Positions 27,194-34,698 of a DNA stretch of 64,000 bases are shown here, one piece after another. A program made the translations under genes and the position numbers. The stretch spans positions 1-64,000 of the forward strand of contig JAICJH010000032.1 of NCBI GenBank assembly GCA_025928545.1. Reading direction: 5' to 3'. Origin of the DNA: Bryobacteraceae bacterium. GTDB lineage: Bacteria; Acidobacteriota; Terriglobia; Bryobacterales; Bryobacteraceae. A model generated the notes under the pieces. The model was not told the DNA's origin and did no database searches. It saw only the letters and a list, made by a program, of their open reading frames with translations. Numbering within the stretch: position 1 is the stretch's first letter; each line of letters begins with the position of its first letter.

Positions 27194-27213
27194 CCCCCTA
27201 TGAGACCGAAATA

Positions 27214-27232
27214 GTACTAGAACTTATAGTAC
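27214..27232 (-). promoter_or_regulatory. GTACTA inverted repeat with TATAAG -10-like element
   Basis: GTACTA-N7-TAGTAC is a perfect 6-bp inverted repeat. Read on the minus strand it includes GTACTATAAG, a -10-like hexamer about 30 bases before the hypothetical gene at 27193. GTACTATAA also occurs upstream of the CheB/CheR kinase. Confidence 0.3.
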
Positions 27233-27270
27233 CTCAGTCGGATTGCTTTTGCCACTGCCGATTTTCGGCG

Positions 27271-27900
27271 TCAGACCAGGCCCTTCTCCATTGCGTGTCT
27301 GGTTAACTCTGCCGTCGTCCGCAGGCCGAGTTTCCGTTTGAGGTTTGCGCGGTGAAAAGCGACTGTCTTGATCGAGATGGTCATCTGGTGGGCGATTTCC
27401 TTGGCGGCACGTCCTTCAGCAATTAACTGAAGCGTTTCCCGCTCCCGGGAACTCAGGCGAAGACTGGCAGCCGCGCGTTGGGGGTCGCGGAAGTATTCCA
27501 GATTCTCGCCGGAAAGGCTTGGGGTGACGTAGATTTGACCCTTGAGTACTTGTCTGGCGGCTTGGAGGAGCTCCTCGCGGGCAGCGGACTTCAGCACGTA
27601 ACCGATGGCGCCGGCATCCAGGGCAGCCTCGAGGTACGCCGGGTCCACGTGCATAGTGACGAATAACAGGCGCGCGTCCGGCATAAACTTGCGGATCTGG
27701 CGCGCCGCATCGATGCCATTCAGGCCTGGCATGGTGATATCGAGAATGATCAGATCGGGTTTTTGGCGCCGGGCTTCCTCGACGAGAGTCCGCCCGTCTG
27801 AAACCGTCGTGATGCTTTCAAAGTGCGGTTCGAGGAAGAAACGCATTCCTTCGAGTGTCAGGGGGTGATCGTCGGCCAGTAAGACACGCGCCAATTTCAT
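27271..27900 (-). CDS. LuxR-type response regulator paired with CheB/CheR kinase
   Basis: 209 residues. Receiver: ADDH at 9-12, phospho-acceptor D54 (LIILDITMP), Lys in GYVLKSAA. LuxR helix-turn-helix: LSSRERETLQLIAEGRAAKE then KTVAFHRANLKRKLGL. Its ATG overlaps the stop of the giant kinase (ATGA), so it is the cognate partner. It is closely similar to the regulator at 34075-34698, including the unusual TV[AG]FHR recognition helix region, so the two regulators may share targets. Confidence 0.93.
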   Translation of the reverse strand: MKLARVLLADDHPLTLEGMRFFLEPHFESITTVSDGRTLVEEARRQKPDLIILDITMPGLNGIDAARQIRKFMPDARLLFVTMHVDPAYLEAALDAGAIGYVLKSAAREELLQAARQVLKGQIYVTPSLSGENLEYFRDPQRAAASLRLSSRERETLQLIAEGRAAKEIAHQMTISIKTVAFHRANLKRKLGLRTTAELTRHAMEKGLV

Positions 27901-30900
27901 GTGGACTCCCTTGTTAACGGAACTTCAAGAACAATTCGGGTGCCATGGCCGGGCCGCGCGTGAATCGATAGTTTTCCATTCACCAGACGCGCCCGTTCCT
28001 CCATACCCACAAGACCCAGACCTCCGGTTCCCGTCGCAGCGGCGATATCGAAGCCGGAACCGTCATCCACTATGGATAATAAAACGGACCCCTTGCCGGA
28101 ACTCACCGACACGGTCGCCGTCTTCGCTCCGGAATGGCTGGCGACGTTCTGGAGACTCTCCTGCGCCACACGATAGAGACACGAGACAATCTCGCGTGGC
28201 ATCGCCGCCGGCAGCTGCTCCGGGTGGAACCGGACGGAAATGCCATCCCGGGTGGAAAACTGTTTGCACAAGGCCCGCAGCGATGCCACGAGGCCAAGGT
28301 CGTCGAGTACGGAAGGATGCAGCCGATAGGCGATATGGCGGGTCGCTTCCGATGCCTGCACGACGCGTTCCTGGAGTTTCTTCAGGCTTTGCCGTCGCTC
28401 CGGCCGCGAAGACTCCGGAGAAGCCGCATAAGTACCAATGTCGATCGCCAGGGACGCCAGTTGCTGGCAAATCTGATCGTGCAGTTCGCGGGAGACGCGC
28501 CGGCGCTCCTCTTCCTGCACCGAAAGCAGGCGAGCCGCCAAAGCCTGTACCTGCGAAGCGTGTAACTGGGCGGCTTTTTCCAGTTCAGCGCGCTCTGTGA
28601 TATCGGTGAGAAACGCGACCGTGAGCTTTTCTCCGTAAGGTTCGACCAGAGTGAGGCTGACCTCCACCGGAAAAATGGTTCCGTCCATCCGGCGCCCATC
28701 CAGCGGCACGGATGCTTGCGCGCGACTGCCATCCGTGCGGGCAAAATAAACTTTCCCTTCTTTCGTATGACGGAGACGCGCCACCTGAGGCAGCAGAATG
28801 CCGATGGGCTGGCCGATCAACTCCACGGCCTTGTAGCCGAAAATAGACTCGGTGTGGCCACTGACCATCACGATGGTGCCCGAATCCTTCATGGTGACAA
28901 CGGCCTGGGATGAAGCATCCAGCAAGGTGCGGACCATCGCTGAGCTCTTCTCCGATCTCTCCTGCGCCAGCTTGCGGACTGTTATGTCTTCCATGGCAAT
29001 GAGCGCCGCACGGGTACCTGCGATTCGGGCCGCATTGACAACCAACCGCAGCTGTCCGATGCCTGGAATGTCCTGCCCGAGTTCCAGATTCCTGATTTCA
29101 TCGCCCCCCGCCAGCAGATCTTTGAGCAATCCGCGGAGAGGTGACGCTGTGCATTGTCCGGGTTCGCGGCCGAAGAAGGACTTGCCGAGCACGTCGGCCG
29201 GCTGTACGTGAAACAGTTCACCGAAGCAGCGGTTTACCGTAACGATCCTGAAATCGGAATCCACAACCGCCAGGGCTTCATGGATGGTCTCGACGATGGC
29301 ATGAGCATAGTCGCTCGACTTTTGGGCGTTATCTCTGGCGCGGTAAATAATATCCGTATCGAGGAAGACAACCAGCACACCTTCAATTCGGTTGTCCGAC
29401 TTGTAGGGGCGCACACGCATCGAATACCGATGGCCGCTCTTGTCGCTGACCTCACGCTCCACGATCCGGCCGTGAGCCGTCACTTCATGCAGCAGAGCCT
29501 TCCAGTCCTCCACATTCAAGGTGGAAGCAATGTTACTGAAGGGTCGCCCGACGTCGCCGCCAATCAGATTGAGCAGCTGCCCCGCCATGGGTGTGAAACG
29601 CCGGACCCGCAATTCGGAATCGAGCACCAGCACAGGAATATCGACACCGACCAGCAGATTGCTGAGGTCATGCGTCAACACATCCAGTTCGGCGTTGCGA
29701 TGCTGGAGTTCGTCATTGAGGGTGATGAGTTCCTCATTGGACGACTGGAGTTCTTCCTTGGCAGTCTCCAGTTCTTCGTTGGTACTCTGCAATTCCTCAT
29801 TGCTGGAGAGAATCTCTTCGTTGGCCGCCTTCATCTCTTCCTGGGCGGTCTCGTGTTCGGCGATCAGAGTGCGAAGGTGGTCCCGGGTGGTAACAAGCTC
29901 GCGTTCCAGTTTGACGGCTTTGCCTGCTGTTTTGGCAGCGCCGGTCTGTTTGCCCGCCGGCGTTTCAGCTGCATCCGCGGAACCAACGGCGATGCGATGA
30001 AACACAACCAGCAGTTGCTGCGGCTTGCCGCTGCCCTTCGATAGCGGACGAACTTCCATTCGCACAATACAGGGCCTGCCCTCGAAATCGAAACGCACAT
30101 CGTCCCGCCGGACGGCAATGCCTTCTTTGCGGGCGTTGGCAATTGCGGTCCGCAGAGCCACCACAAATTCCGGACGCACCATTTTCAACAAATGGAAGCT
30201 GGGCTGTCCCGTGGCGGGCGCAAGATAGGGACTGGTATTGCCCTGAAAGTGGACGATATGAAGATTCCGATCCACTACCAGTGCAGGTGGCGAATAGTGC
30301 TCGAGGATTGCGGCTTCGGCTTCTTTCCTGAAATCGGGAGCCGGAGGCGGCATGGTTCGCACCGGCGCAACCGCCGCTTCGGCGATACCGACCGCAACGG
30401 AGGAGACTTCGCGGAAAGTCGTGGCCGGCGCCTTTCGCTGAAAAATCCTGTGCCGCGCGTCGGTCGGGGCGAACGCCTCGGAGTAATCGCTCACGGATTC
30501 CGAGGTTCCAAGAAACAGAGAGCCACCTGGTTTGAGCGCGTACTGAAAAGTCGAGAGGATTCGCTTCTGTAACGGCGACCCCATGTAGATCAGCACATTG
30601 CGGCAACTGATCAGATCGAGCCGGGAGAACGGAGGATCGCGGGTGAGGTCATGCCTGACGAAAACGCACGCGTCGCGGATGGATTTCAGAATCTGATAGC
30701 CGTGATCTGTGCGCGTGAAGAAACGCTTCAGCCGGAGGGAGGAGATTAGGGAGACGGCCGACTCGGTATAAATTCCGGCTCTTGCCTGGGCCAGCGCGCG
30801 TTCCTGAATGTCGGTACCGAAGATCTGAAGTTTGGTCCGGCTGGCGCGTTCGCCAAGTTCCTCCAGTAAACACATGGCAATGGAATAAACTTCCTCCCCG

Positions 30901-31964
30901 GTGGAACAGCCCGCTACCCAGATGCGAATCGGCTCGTCCTCCGGGTTCCCGTTACGCGGCTTACGGAGCAGCCAGCTGGAAAACACATGTTTGCGGAGTG
31001 CCTGAAAACATTCCGGGTCGCGGAAGAAGCTGGTGACGTGGATGAAAATGTCGTCGGCCAGAGACTGCGGCTCATCCCGATTCTGTTTCAGGAAAAGCGC
31101 ATATTTGTTGAGCGAGGTGATTTTGTGCAGCGCCATGCGGCGCGAAATTCGCCGCAGGACGGTGGCTTGCTTGTACAGGCGGAAATCGACGCCGACGGCG
31201 GCCCGCAGGATCAGACAGATCTTATCGAGATCGCTGCCTTCGGAAACACCGGTGGCGCCGGTCACATAAGGATGGCGTCCGATTCGCGCCAACTCTGCCG
31301 CAATGCCCGCGGGAGGGAGGACAAAATCCACCGAGCCCGCTGTAATGGCGCTCATGGGCATGGCATTCCACTGGGCGGTCTTGGGCTCCTGAGCGAAGGT
31401 CACGCCGCCGGCCGCCTTGATAGCCTTCAACCCGTAAGTCCCGTCCGAGCCGGTGCCGGAGAGCACCACTCCGATGGCTCTGGGACCCTGTTCCTCAGCC
31501 AGCGCCATGGCGAATTCGTCAATGGGCCGCTGGAGTCCGGAACCTTCCACACGTGGCGACAGGCGGAGAATGCCCTTGCGCACGGTCATGCTCTTGTTGG
31601 GTGGAATTACATAAATGCGATCCGGCTCGACCGGCAAGCCGTCGGAAACTTCCACGGCAAGCATCTTCGTCTCTTTGGCGAGGAGGCCGGTCAGTATGCT
31701 TTCGTGGCTGGGTTCCAGATGCTGGATGAGCACGAACGCCATGCCTGTAGTGGGCGGAAGTGCCCGCAGGAGCGCGGTAAAAGCCTGGAGTCCACCGGCT
31801 GACGCGCCGATGGCTACGACGGGGAATGAGAGGGAAGGATGCGAACCCGCGGGCTCATAGGCGGGCGCTCCTTCAGGAGTTTGCGCATGCGGCGATGCTT
31901 TCTTTGGCTTGCCCTTACCCTGCTGTGGCTTGCCCTTACCCGGCCTGGCCTTTTTCGTGGGCAT
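27897..31964 (-). CDS. CheB-CheR-PAS hybrid histidine kinase
   Basis: 1355 residues, cytoplasmic. A lysine-rich leader (1-40) precedes a CheB methylesterase domain (about 47-235; catalytic S55 in GASAGG, H82 in IQHLEPSHE, D174 in SGTGSDGT), then a CheR methyltransferase (about 242-520; IWVAGCSTGEEVYSIAM, FGTDIQE, ISCRNVLIYM). A long Glu/Asn/Leu coiled coil with ANEEILSSNEELQSTNEEL repeats follows (about 690-770), then three PAS segments, a HisKA_3 domain (RRVSRELHDQICQQ) and an HATPase. No receiver domain and no chemoreceptor gene are nearby, so the Che-like domains probably act in an atypical output pathway. It overlaps the regulator gene downstream. Confidence 0.93.
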   Translation of the reverse strand: MPTKKARPGKGKPQQGKGKPKKASPHAQTPEGAPAYEPAGSHPSLSFPVVAIGASAGGLQAFTALLRALPPTTGMAFVLIQHLEPSHESILTGLLAKETKMLAVEVSDGLPVEPDRIYVIPPNKSMTVRKGILRLSPRVEGSGLQRPIDEFAMALAEEQGPRAIGVVLSGTGSDGTYGLKAIKAAGGVTFAQEPKTAQWNAMPMSAITAGSVDFVLPPAGIAAELARIGRHPYVTGATGVSEGSDLDKICLILRAAVGVDFRLYKQATVLRRISRRMALHKITSLNKYALFLKQNRDEPQSLADDIFIHVTSFFRDPECFQALRKHVFSSWLLRKPRNGNPEDEPIRIWVAGCSTGEEVYSIAMCLLEELGERASRTKLQIFGTDIQERALAQARAGIYTESAVSLISSLRLKRFFTRTDHGYQILKSIRDACVFVRHDLTRDPPFSRLDLISCRNVLIYMGSPLQKRILSTFQYALKPGGSLFLGTSESVSDYSEAFAPTDARHRIFQRKAPATTFREVSSVAVGIAEAAVAPVRTMPPPAPDFRKEAEAAILEHYSPPALVVDRNLHIVHFQGNTSPYLAPATGQPSFHLLKMVRPEFVVALRTAIANARKEGIAVRRDDVRFDFEGRPCIVRMEVRPLSKGSGKPQQLLVVFHRIAVGSADAAETPAGKQTGAAKTAGKAVKLERELVTTRDHLRTLIAEHETAQEEMKAANEEILSSNEELQSTNEELETAKEELQSSNEELITLNDELQHRNAELDVLTHDLSNLLVGVDIPVLVLDSELRVRRFTPMAGQLLNLIGGDVGRPFSNIASTLNVEDWKALLHEVTAHGRIVEREVSDKSGHRYSMRVRPYKSDNRIEGVLVVFLDTDIIYRARDNAQKSSDYAHAIVETIHEALAVVDSDFRIVTVNRCFGELFHVQPADVLGKSFFGREPGQCTASPLRGLLKDLLAGGDEIRNLELGQDIPGIGQLRLVVNAARIAGTRAALIAMEDITVRKLAQERSEKSSAMVRTLLDASSQAVVTMKDSGTIVMVSGHTESIFGYKAVELIGQPIGILLPQVARLRHTKEGKVYFARTDGSRAQASVPLDGRRMDGTIFPVEVSLTLVEPYGEKLTVAFLTDITERAELEKAAQLHASQVQALAARLLSVQEEERRRVSRELHDQICQQLASLAIDIGTYAASPESSRPERRQSLKKLQERVVQASEATRHIAYRLHPSVLDDLGLVASLRALCKQFSTRDGISVRFHPEQLPAAMPREIVSCLYRVAQESLQNVASHSGAKTATVSVSSGKGSVLLSIVDDGSGFDIAAATGTGGLGLVGMEERARLVNGKLSIHARPGHGTRIVLEVPLTREST

Positions 31965-32000
31965 TCAGCGAATCGTTATCCTCTTCACCATACGTATTTC

Positions 32001-32023
32001 CACAATTATAGTACTCGATTGTG
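32001..32023 (-). promoter_or_regulatory. TATAAT promoter element inside an inverted repeat, CheB/CheR kinase
   Basis: On the minus strand GTACTATAAT gives a perfect -10 hexamer (32005-32010) about 40 bases before the start at 31964. It is framed by CACAAT and ATTGTG, a 6-bp inverted repeat with an 11-bp spacer, which could be an operator overlapping the promoter. The -35 match is weak. Confidence 0.4.
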
Positions 32024-32126
32024 AAATTTATTGATATGGAGTTTCGAGGTTTGGCTGTAGGGGATGCAAGGCCACCACAAACGGGGCGCAAAGCGGTGTC
32101 GGCAATTTCAATGGTCTGTCGCCTTT

Positions 32127-32792
32127 TCAGGGGGTGACAGCGATATGGTCGACGACTGTTGAGACGCCTGGGGCGGCCCATGCCGCCCGTTCCGCGGCTT
32201 CGCGTTCCACCCAGGAACGGACATTTCCCGCCAGGGTCAGCATGCCGTCGCAGACTGTGACGGAGATATGGCGGGCGTCCACTTCCGCGCTGCGCCTGAG
32301 CGCGTCTTCAATCCTGAGCTTCAGGTCGGCAGGGGATGGGTGGGGTTTTATCGCGATGTTGTTGATCACGCCTCGGACGCCGGCGGTACGTTCGGCAGAT
32401 GCGACCGCGCCAACTCGCTGGAAATTCCAATCGACACTTCCTTCCAGCCAGACAAAACCGCCTTTCACGACGACCTTGATTTTTTCGCCGGGGATGGTGG
32501 CGTCCACCGACATGGCATGCACGACATCGCGCGCGATCTCCGGATCGGTTCGCGCGACAGGCGCTGCGATTTCGATCTCGTTCGCCACCGCAGTCACACC
32601 ATAAACAGACTTGACGGCCCGCTCCGCCGCCGCCTTTTCGTAGTAATGGTGCACGAAACCGGTGAGTGTGACTTCACCCCGATGAACAGAAACCGAAATA
32701 TCGCGCGAGACGATTTCCGGGGCCCAATCGATCTGCATGGCTAAGGCCGTGCGAAGCTGAGCGTCGGTTTCATTCCGCGTGCGCATCCGCAT
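32127..32792 (-). CDS. triple BON-domain protein
   Basis: 221 residues with three BON domains in tandem (about 10-75, 78-145 and 150-220): ISVSVHRGEVTLTGFV, IKVVVKGGFVWLEGSV and ISVTVCDGMLTLAGNV are the equivalent beta-hairpins, each followed by a helix rich in ERA and a final V..I strand. BON domains bind phospholipid or membranes, and related proteins respond to osmotic or envelope stress. There is no signal peptide on this start. GGAAAAGAG lies about 8 bases before the ATG. It begins 19 bases after the sigma-54 activator's stop, so they are co-transcribed. Confidence 0.88.
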   Translation of the reverse strand: MRMRTRNETDAQLRTALAMQIDWAPEIVSRDISVSVHRGEVTLTGFVHHYYEKAAAERAVKSVYGVTAVANEIEIAAPVARTDPEIARDVVHAMSVDATIPGEKIKVVVKGGFVWLEGSVDWNFQRVGAVASAERTAGVRGVINNIAIKPHPSPADLKLRIEDALRRSAEVDARHISVTVCDGMLTLAGNVRSWVEREAAERAAWAAPGVSTVVDHIAVTP

Positions 32793-32811
32793 TTCGCTCT
32801 TTTCCGTTTGG

Positions 32812-33885
32812 CTACGCGGATACCACGAAAGCGTTTTCCGACCGTGAAACGCGCAGCCGATACTTTCTGACTTTGTAGCGCAGCGCATCGCGGCCGATCT
32901 GAAGAGCCCGCGCAGCCCTGGATTGGTTTCCTCCGGCGGCGGCAAGCGCCCGAATAACAATCATCCGTTCCTGGTCGTGAAGCGTTTCGCAGGCTTCGGT
33001 GTTTGTGCGAACGCCTTCCGGCTCGTTCTGCAAATACTCCGGCAGATCGGGCACGTCTATGAGGCCATCGCGCGTCATCATGGCGGCATGCCCGATCACG
33101 TTTTCCAGTTCGCGGACGTTGCCGGGCCAGGAATGACTGGACAGGCGAGCATGGGCGGCGCGCGACAAGCCGGAAATGTTTTTACCGAAGACGTCAGCAA
33201 AACGGCGGGCAAAATACCGCTGCAACAGGGGAAGATCTTCCACACGATCCGCCAGGCGCGGCATCTGGATTTCAACCATGGAGAGGCGGTAGTACAAATC
33301 CTCGCGGAAACGGTTCTGCGCGATGAGATCCCTGAGATCGTGGTTGGTTGCGGCTACGACGCGGACATCCACCTTCCTGGTTTGCAGCGAGCCGACACGC
33401 TGGACTTCCCGATCCTGGAGCACGCGCAGGAGCTTCGCCTGGCTGGCAAGCGGCATGTCCCCGATTTCATCGAGAAACAGAGTGCCCTGATCGGCATACT
33501 CGAAAAGGCCGGCTTTATCGCGGGTGGCGTCGGTGAAGGCTCCCTTTTCATGCCCGAACAGCTCACTTTCAAAAAGGGTTTCGACTACCGCGGAGCAATT
33601 GAGAACTACATACCGCCCGCCGGAAGCCGGGCTGAGGCGATGCAGAGCGCGCGCGGCCAGGTCTTTACCCGTACCCGTCTCTCCCGAGATAAGAACACCG
33701 CGGTAATAGGGAGCAATGCGCTGAAGCCGAGTAAATATGTCCAGCATCGCGGTACTGCGGCCCACAATACCTTCGAACTGGGAATCCGGGCAGAGCTCAT
33801 CCGTCTGCCCGACTTCGGGGTCAAAATCCGTTAACGACATGACGGAGCCACTGGCCTCCAGACTCAAATTGAAATCTCCCTGCAT
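32812..33885 (-). CDS. sigma-54-dependent activator without receiver domain
   Basis: 357 residues. A short N-terminal leader (about 40 residues, no sensor domain) precedes an AAA+ domain: Walker A GETGTGKD, L1 loop GHEKGAFTDA, Walker B GTLFLDEIGD, arginine-finger region FREDLYYRLSMVEI. A Fis-type helix-turn-helix ends the protein (GGNQSRAARALQIGRDALRY). The sigma-54 contact loop reads GAFTDA rather than GAFTGA. It may be controlled by a partner or constitutively active. The ATG at 33885 is used; the ATG at 33840 is an alternative with GGAGG 14 bases upstream. The downstream BON gene is a plausible co-expressed effector. Confidence 0.88.
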   Translation of the reverse strand: MQGDFNLSLEASGSVMSLTDFDPEVGQTDELCPDSQFEGIVGRSTAMLDIFTRLQRIAPYYRGVLISGETGTGKDLAARALHRLSPASGGRYVVLNCSAVVETLFESELFGHEKGAFTDATRDKAGLFEYADQGTLFLDEIGDMPLASQAKLLRVLQDREVQRVGSLQTRKVDVRVVAATNHDLRDLIAQNRFREDLYYRLSMVEIQMPRLADRVEDLPLLQRYFARRFADVFGKNISGLSRAAHARLSSHSWPGNVRELENVIGHAAMMTRDGLIDVPDLPEYLQNEPEGVRTNTEACETLHDQERMIVIRALAAAGGNQSRAARALQIGRDALRYKVRKYRLRVSRSENAFVVSA

Positions 33886-33926
33886 AAAAACGGCACGGGG
33901 TCGTGCATGGAAACGCGCGCAGCGCC

Positions 33927-33961
33927 TGCGCTGGTTCGCGCGCAAGGTTGCGCTGGTTCGC
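33927..33961. repeat. two 13-bp direct repeats, 22 bp apart
   Basis: TGCGCTGGTTCGC occurs at 33927-33939 and again at 33949-33961, a 22-bp period close to two helical turns. It lies upstream of the sigma-54 activator start, the usual position of activator or autoregulation sites. CACACAGTGTG, a short palindrome, follows at 33961-33971. Confidence 0.5.
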
Positions 33962-34043
33962 ACACAGTGTGGCGTGCTCTGACGCAAGGCCCGCGAAAGG
34001 TATCGCCGCCCAATAAAAAATTTATCAAAATTAGTTTTTGGAA

Positions 34044-34069
34044 AATAGCTGTGAAAAATGCCAGCTATT
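34044..34069 (-). terminator. intrinsic-terminator-like hairpin after kinase/regulator operon
   Basis: AATAGCTG-N10-CAGCTATT forms a perfect 8-bp stem immediately after the stop of the regulator at 34075. On the minus strand it is followed by TT and an AT-rich run with several T tracts. Confidence 0.55.
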
Positions 34070-34074
34070 GGCGA

Positions 34075-34698
34075 TCAGGTTCTGCTTTGCGCGATCACAT
34101 ACCGGGTCATTTCGGCGGTGGTGCTTATTCCGAGTTTGTGCCTGATGTTCTCCCGATGAAAACCAACAGTTCGCGCCGAAATCGAGAGACGAAAAGCGAT
34201 CTCTTTGGACGAGCATCCTTCGGAAAGAAGCTGAAGGACCTCCTGTTCGCGAACGCTCAGGTGAACCGCGGGAGGGGTACGGCCCGGATACTCGTCCACG
34301 GGATGGGAGGAGATGCCGGGGGACACATAAACAGTGCCTGCGAGCGCGCTTTCGAGCGCATCCATCAACTCCTCGGCGGCAGCGGTCTTCACAACATAGG
34401 CGGCGGCGCCGGCGGCAAGCGCCGCCCTCAGGTATCCCGCATCCAGGTGCATTGTCAGGAACACGAGTTTGACATAGGGCAGTTCCTTCGCGATCAGGCG
34501 GGCGGCGTCGATGCCATTCATTACCGGCATCGTCACATCCAGAAGAATCAGGTCGGGCCGTAAACGCAGCGCGGCCTCGACGAGTGCGCCGCCATCGAAT
34601 ACTTCACCCACAACTTCATAGCTGGGCGTCAGAAAATCGTGAATGCCTTTCAGCGTCAACCGGTGATCGTCCGCCAGCAGGATTCGTACGCGTTTCAT
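34075..34698 (-). CDS. LuxR-type response regulator paired with PAS kinase
   Basis: 207 residues. Receiver: ADDH at 9-12, D54 (LILLDVTMP), Lys in AYVVKTAA. LuxR helix-turn-helix: LSVREQEVLQLLSEGCSSKE and RTVGFHRENIRHKLGI. Its ATG overlaps the upstream kinase stop (ATGA); a longer in-frame extension to 34920 is antisense-like sequence within the kinase gene and is rejected. It is a paralogue of the regulator at 27271-27900. Confidence 0.93.
   Translation of the reverse strand: MKRVRILLADDHRLTLKGIHDFLTPSYEVVGEVFDGGALVEAALRLRPDLILLDVTMPVMNGIDAARLIAKELPYVKLVFLTMHLDAGYLRAALAAGAAAYVVKTAAAEELMDALESALAGTVYVSPGISSHPVDEYPGRTPPAVHLSVREQEVLQLLSEGCSSKEIAFRLSISARTVGFHRENIRHKLGISTTAEMTRYVIAQSRT

Noticed and set aside
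27897-31964. Chemotaxis gene cluster
   Set aside because: Only a fused CheB-CheR-PAS kinase is present. No receptor, CheA, CheW or motor gene is near.
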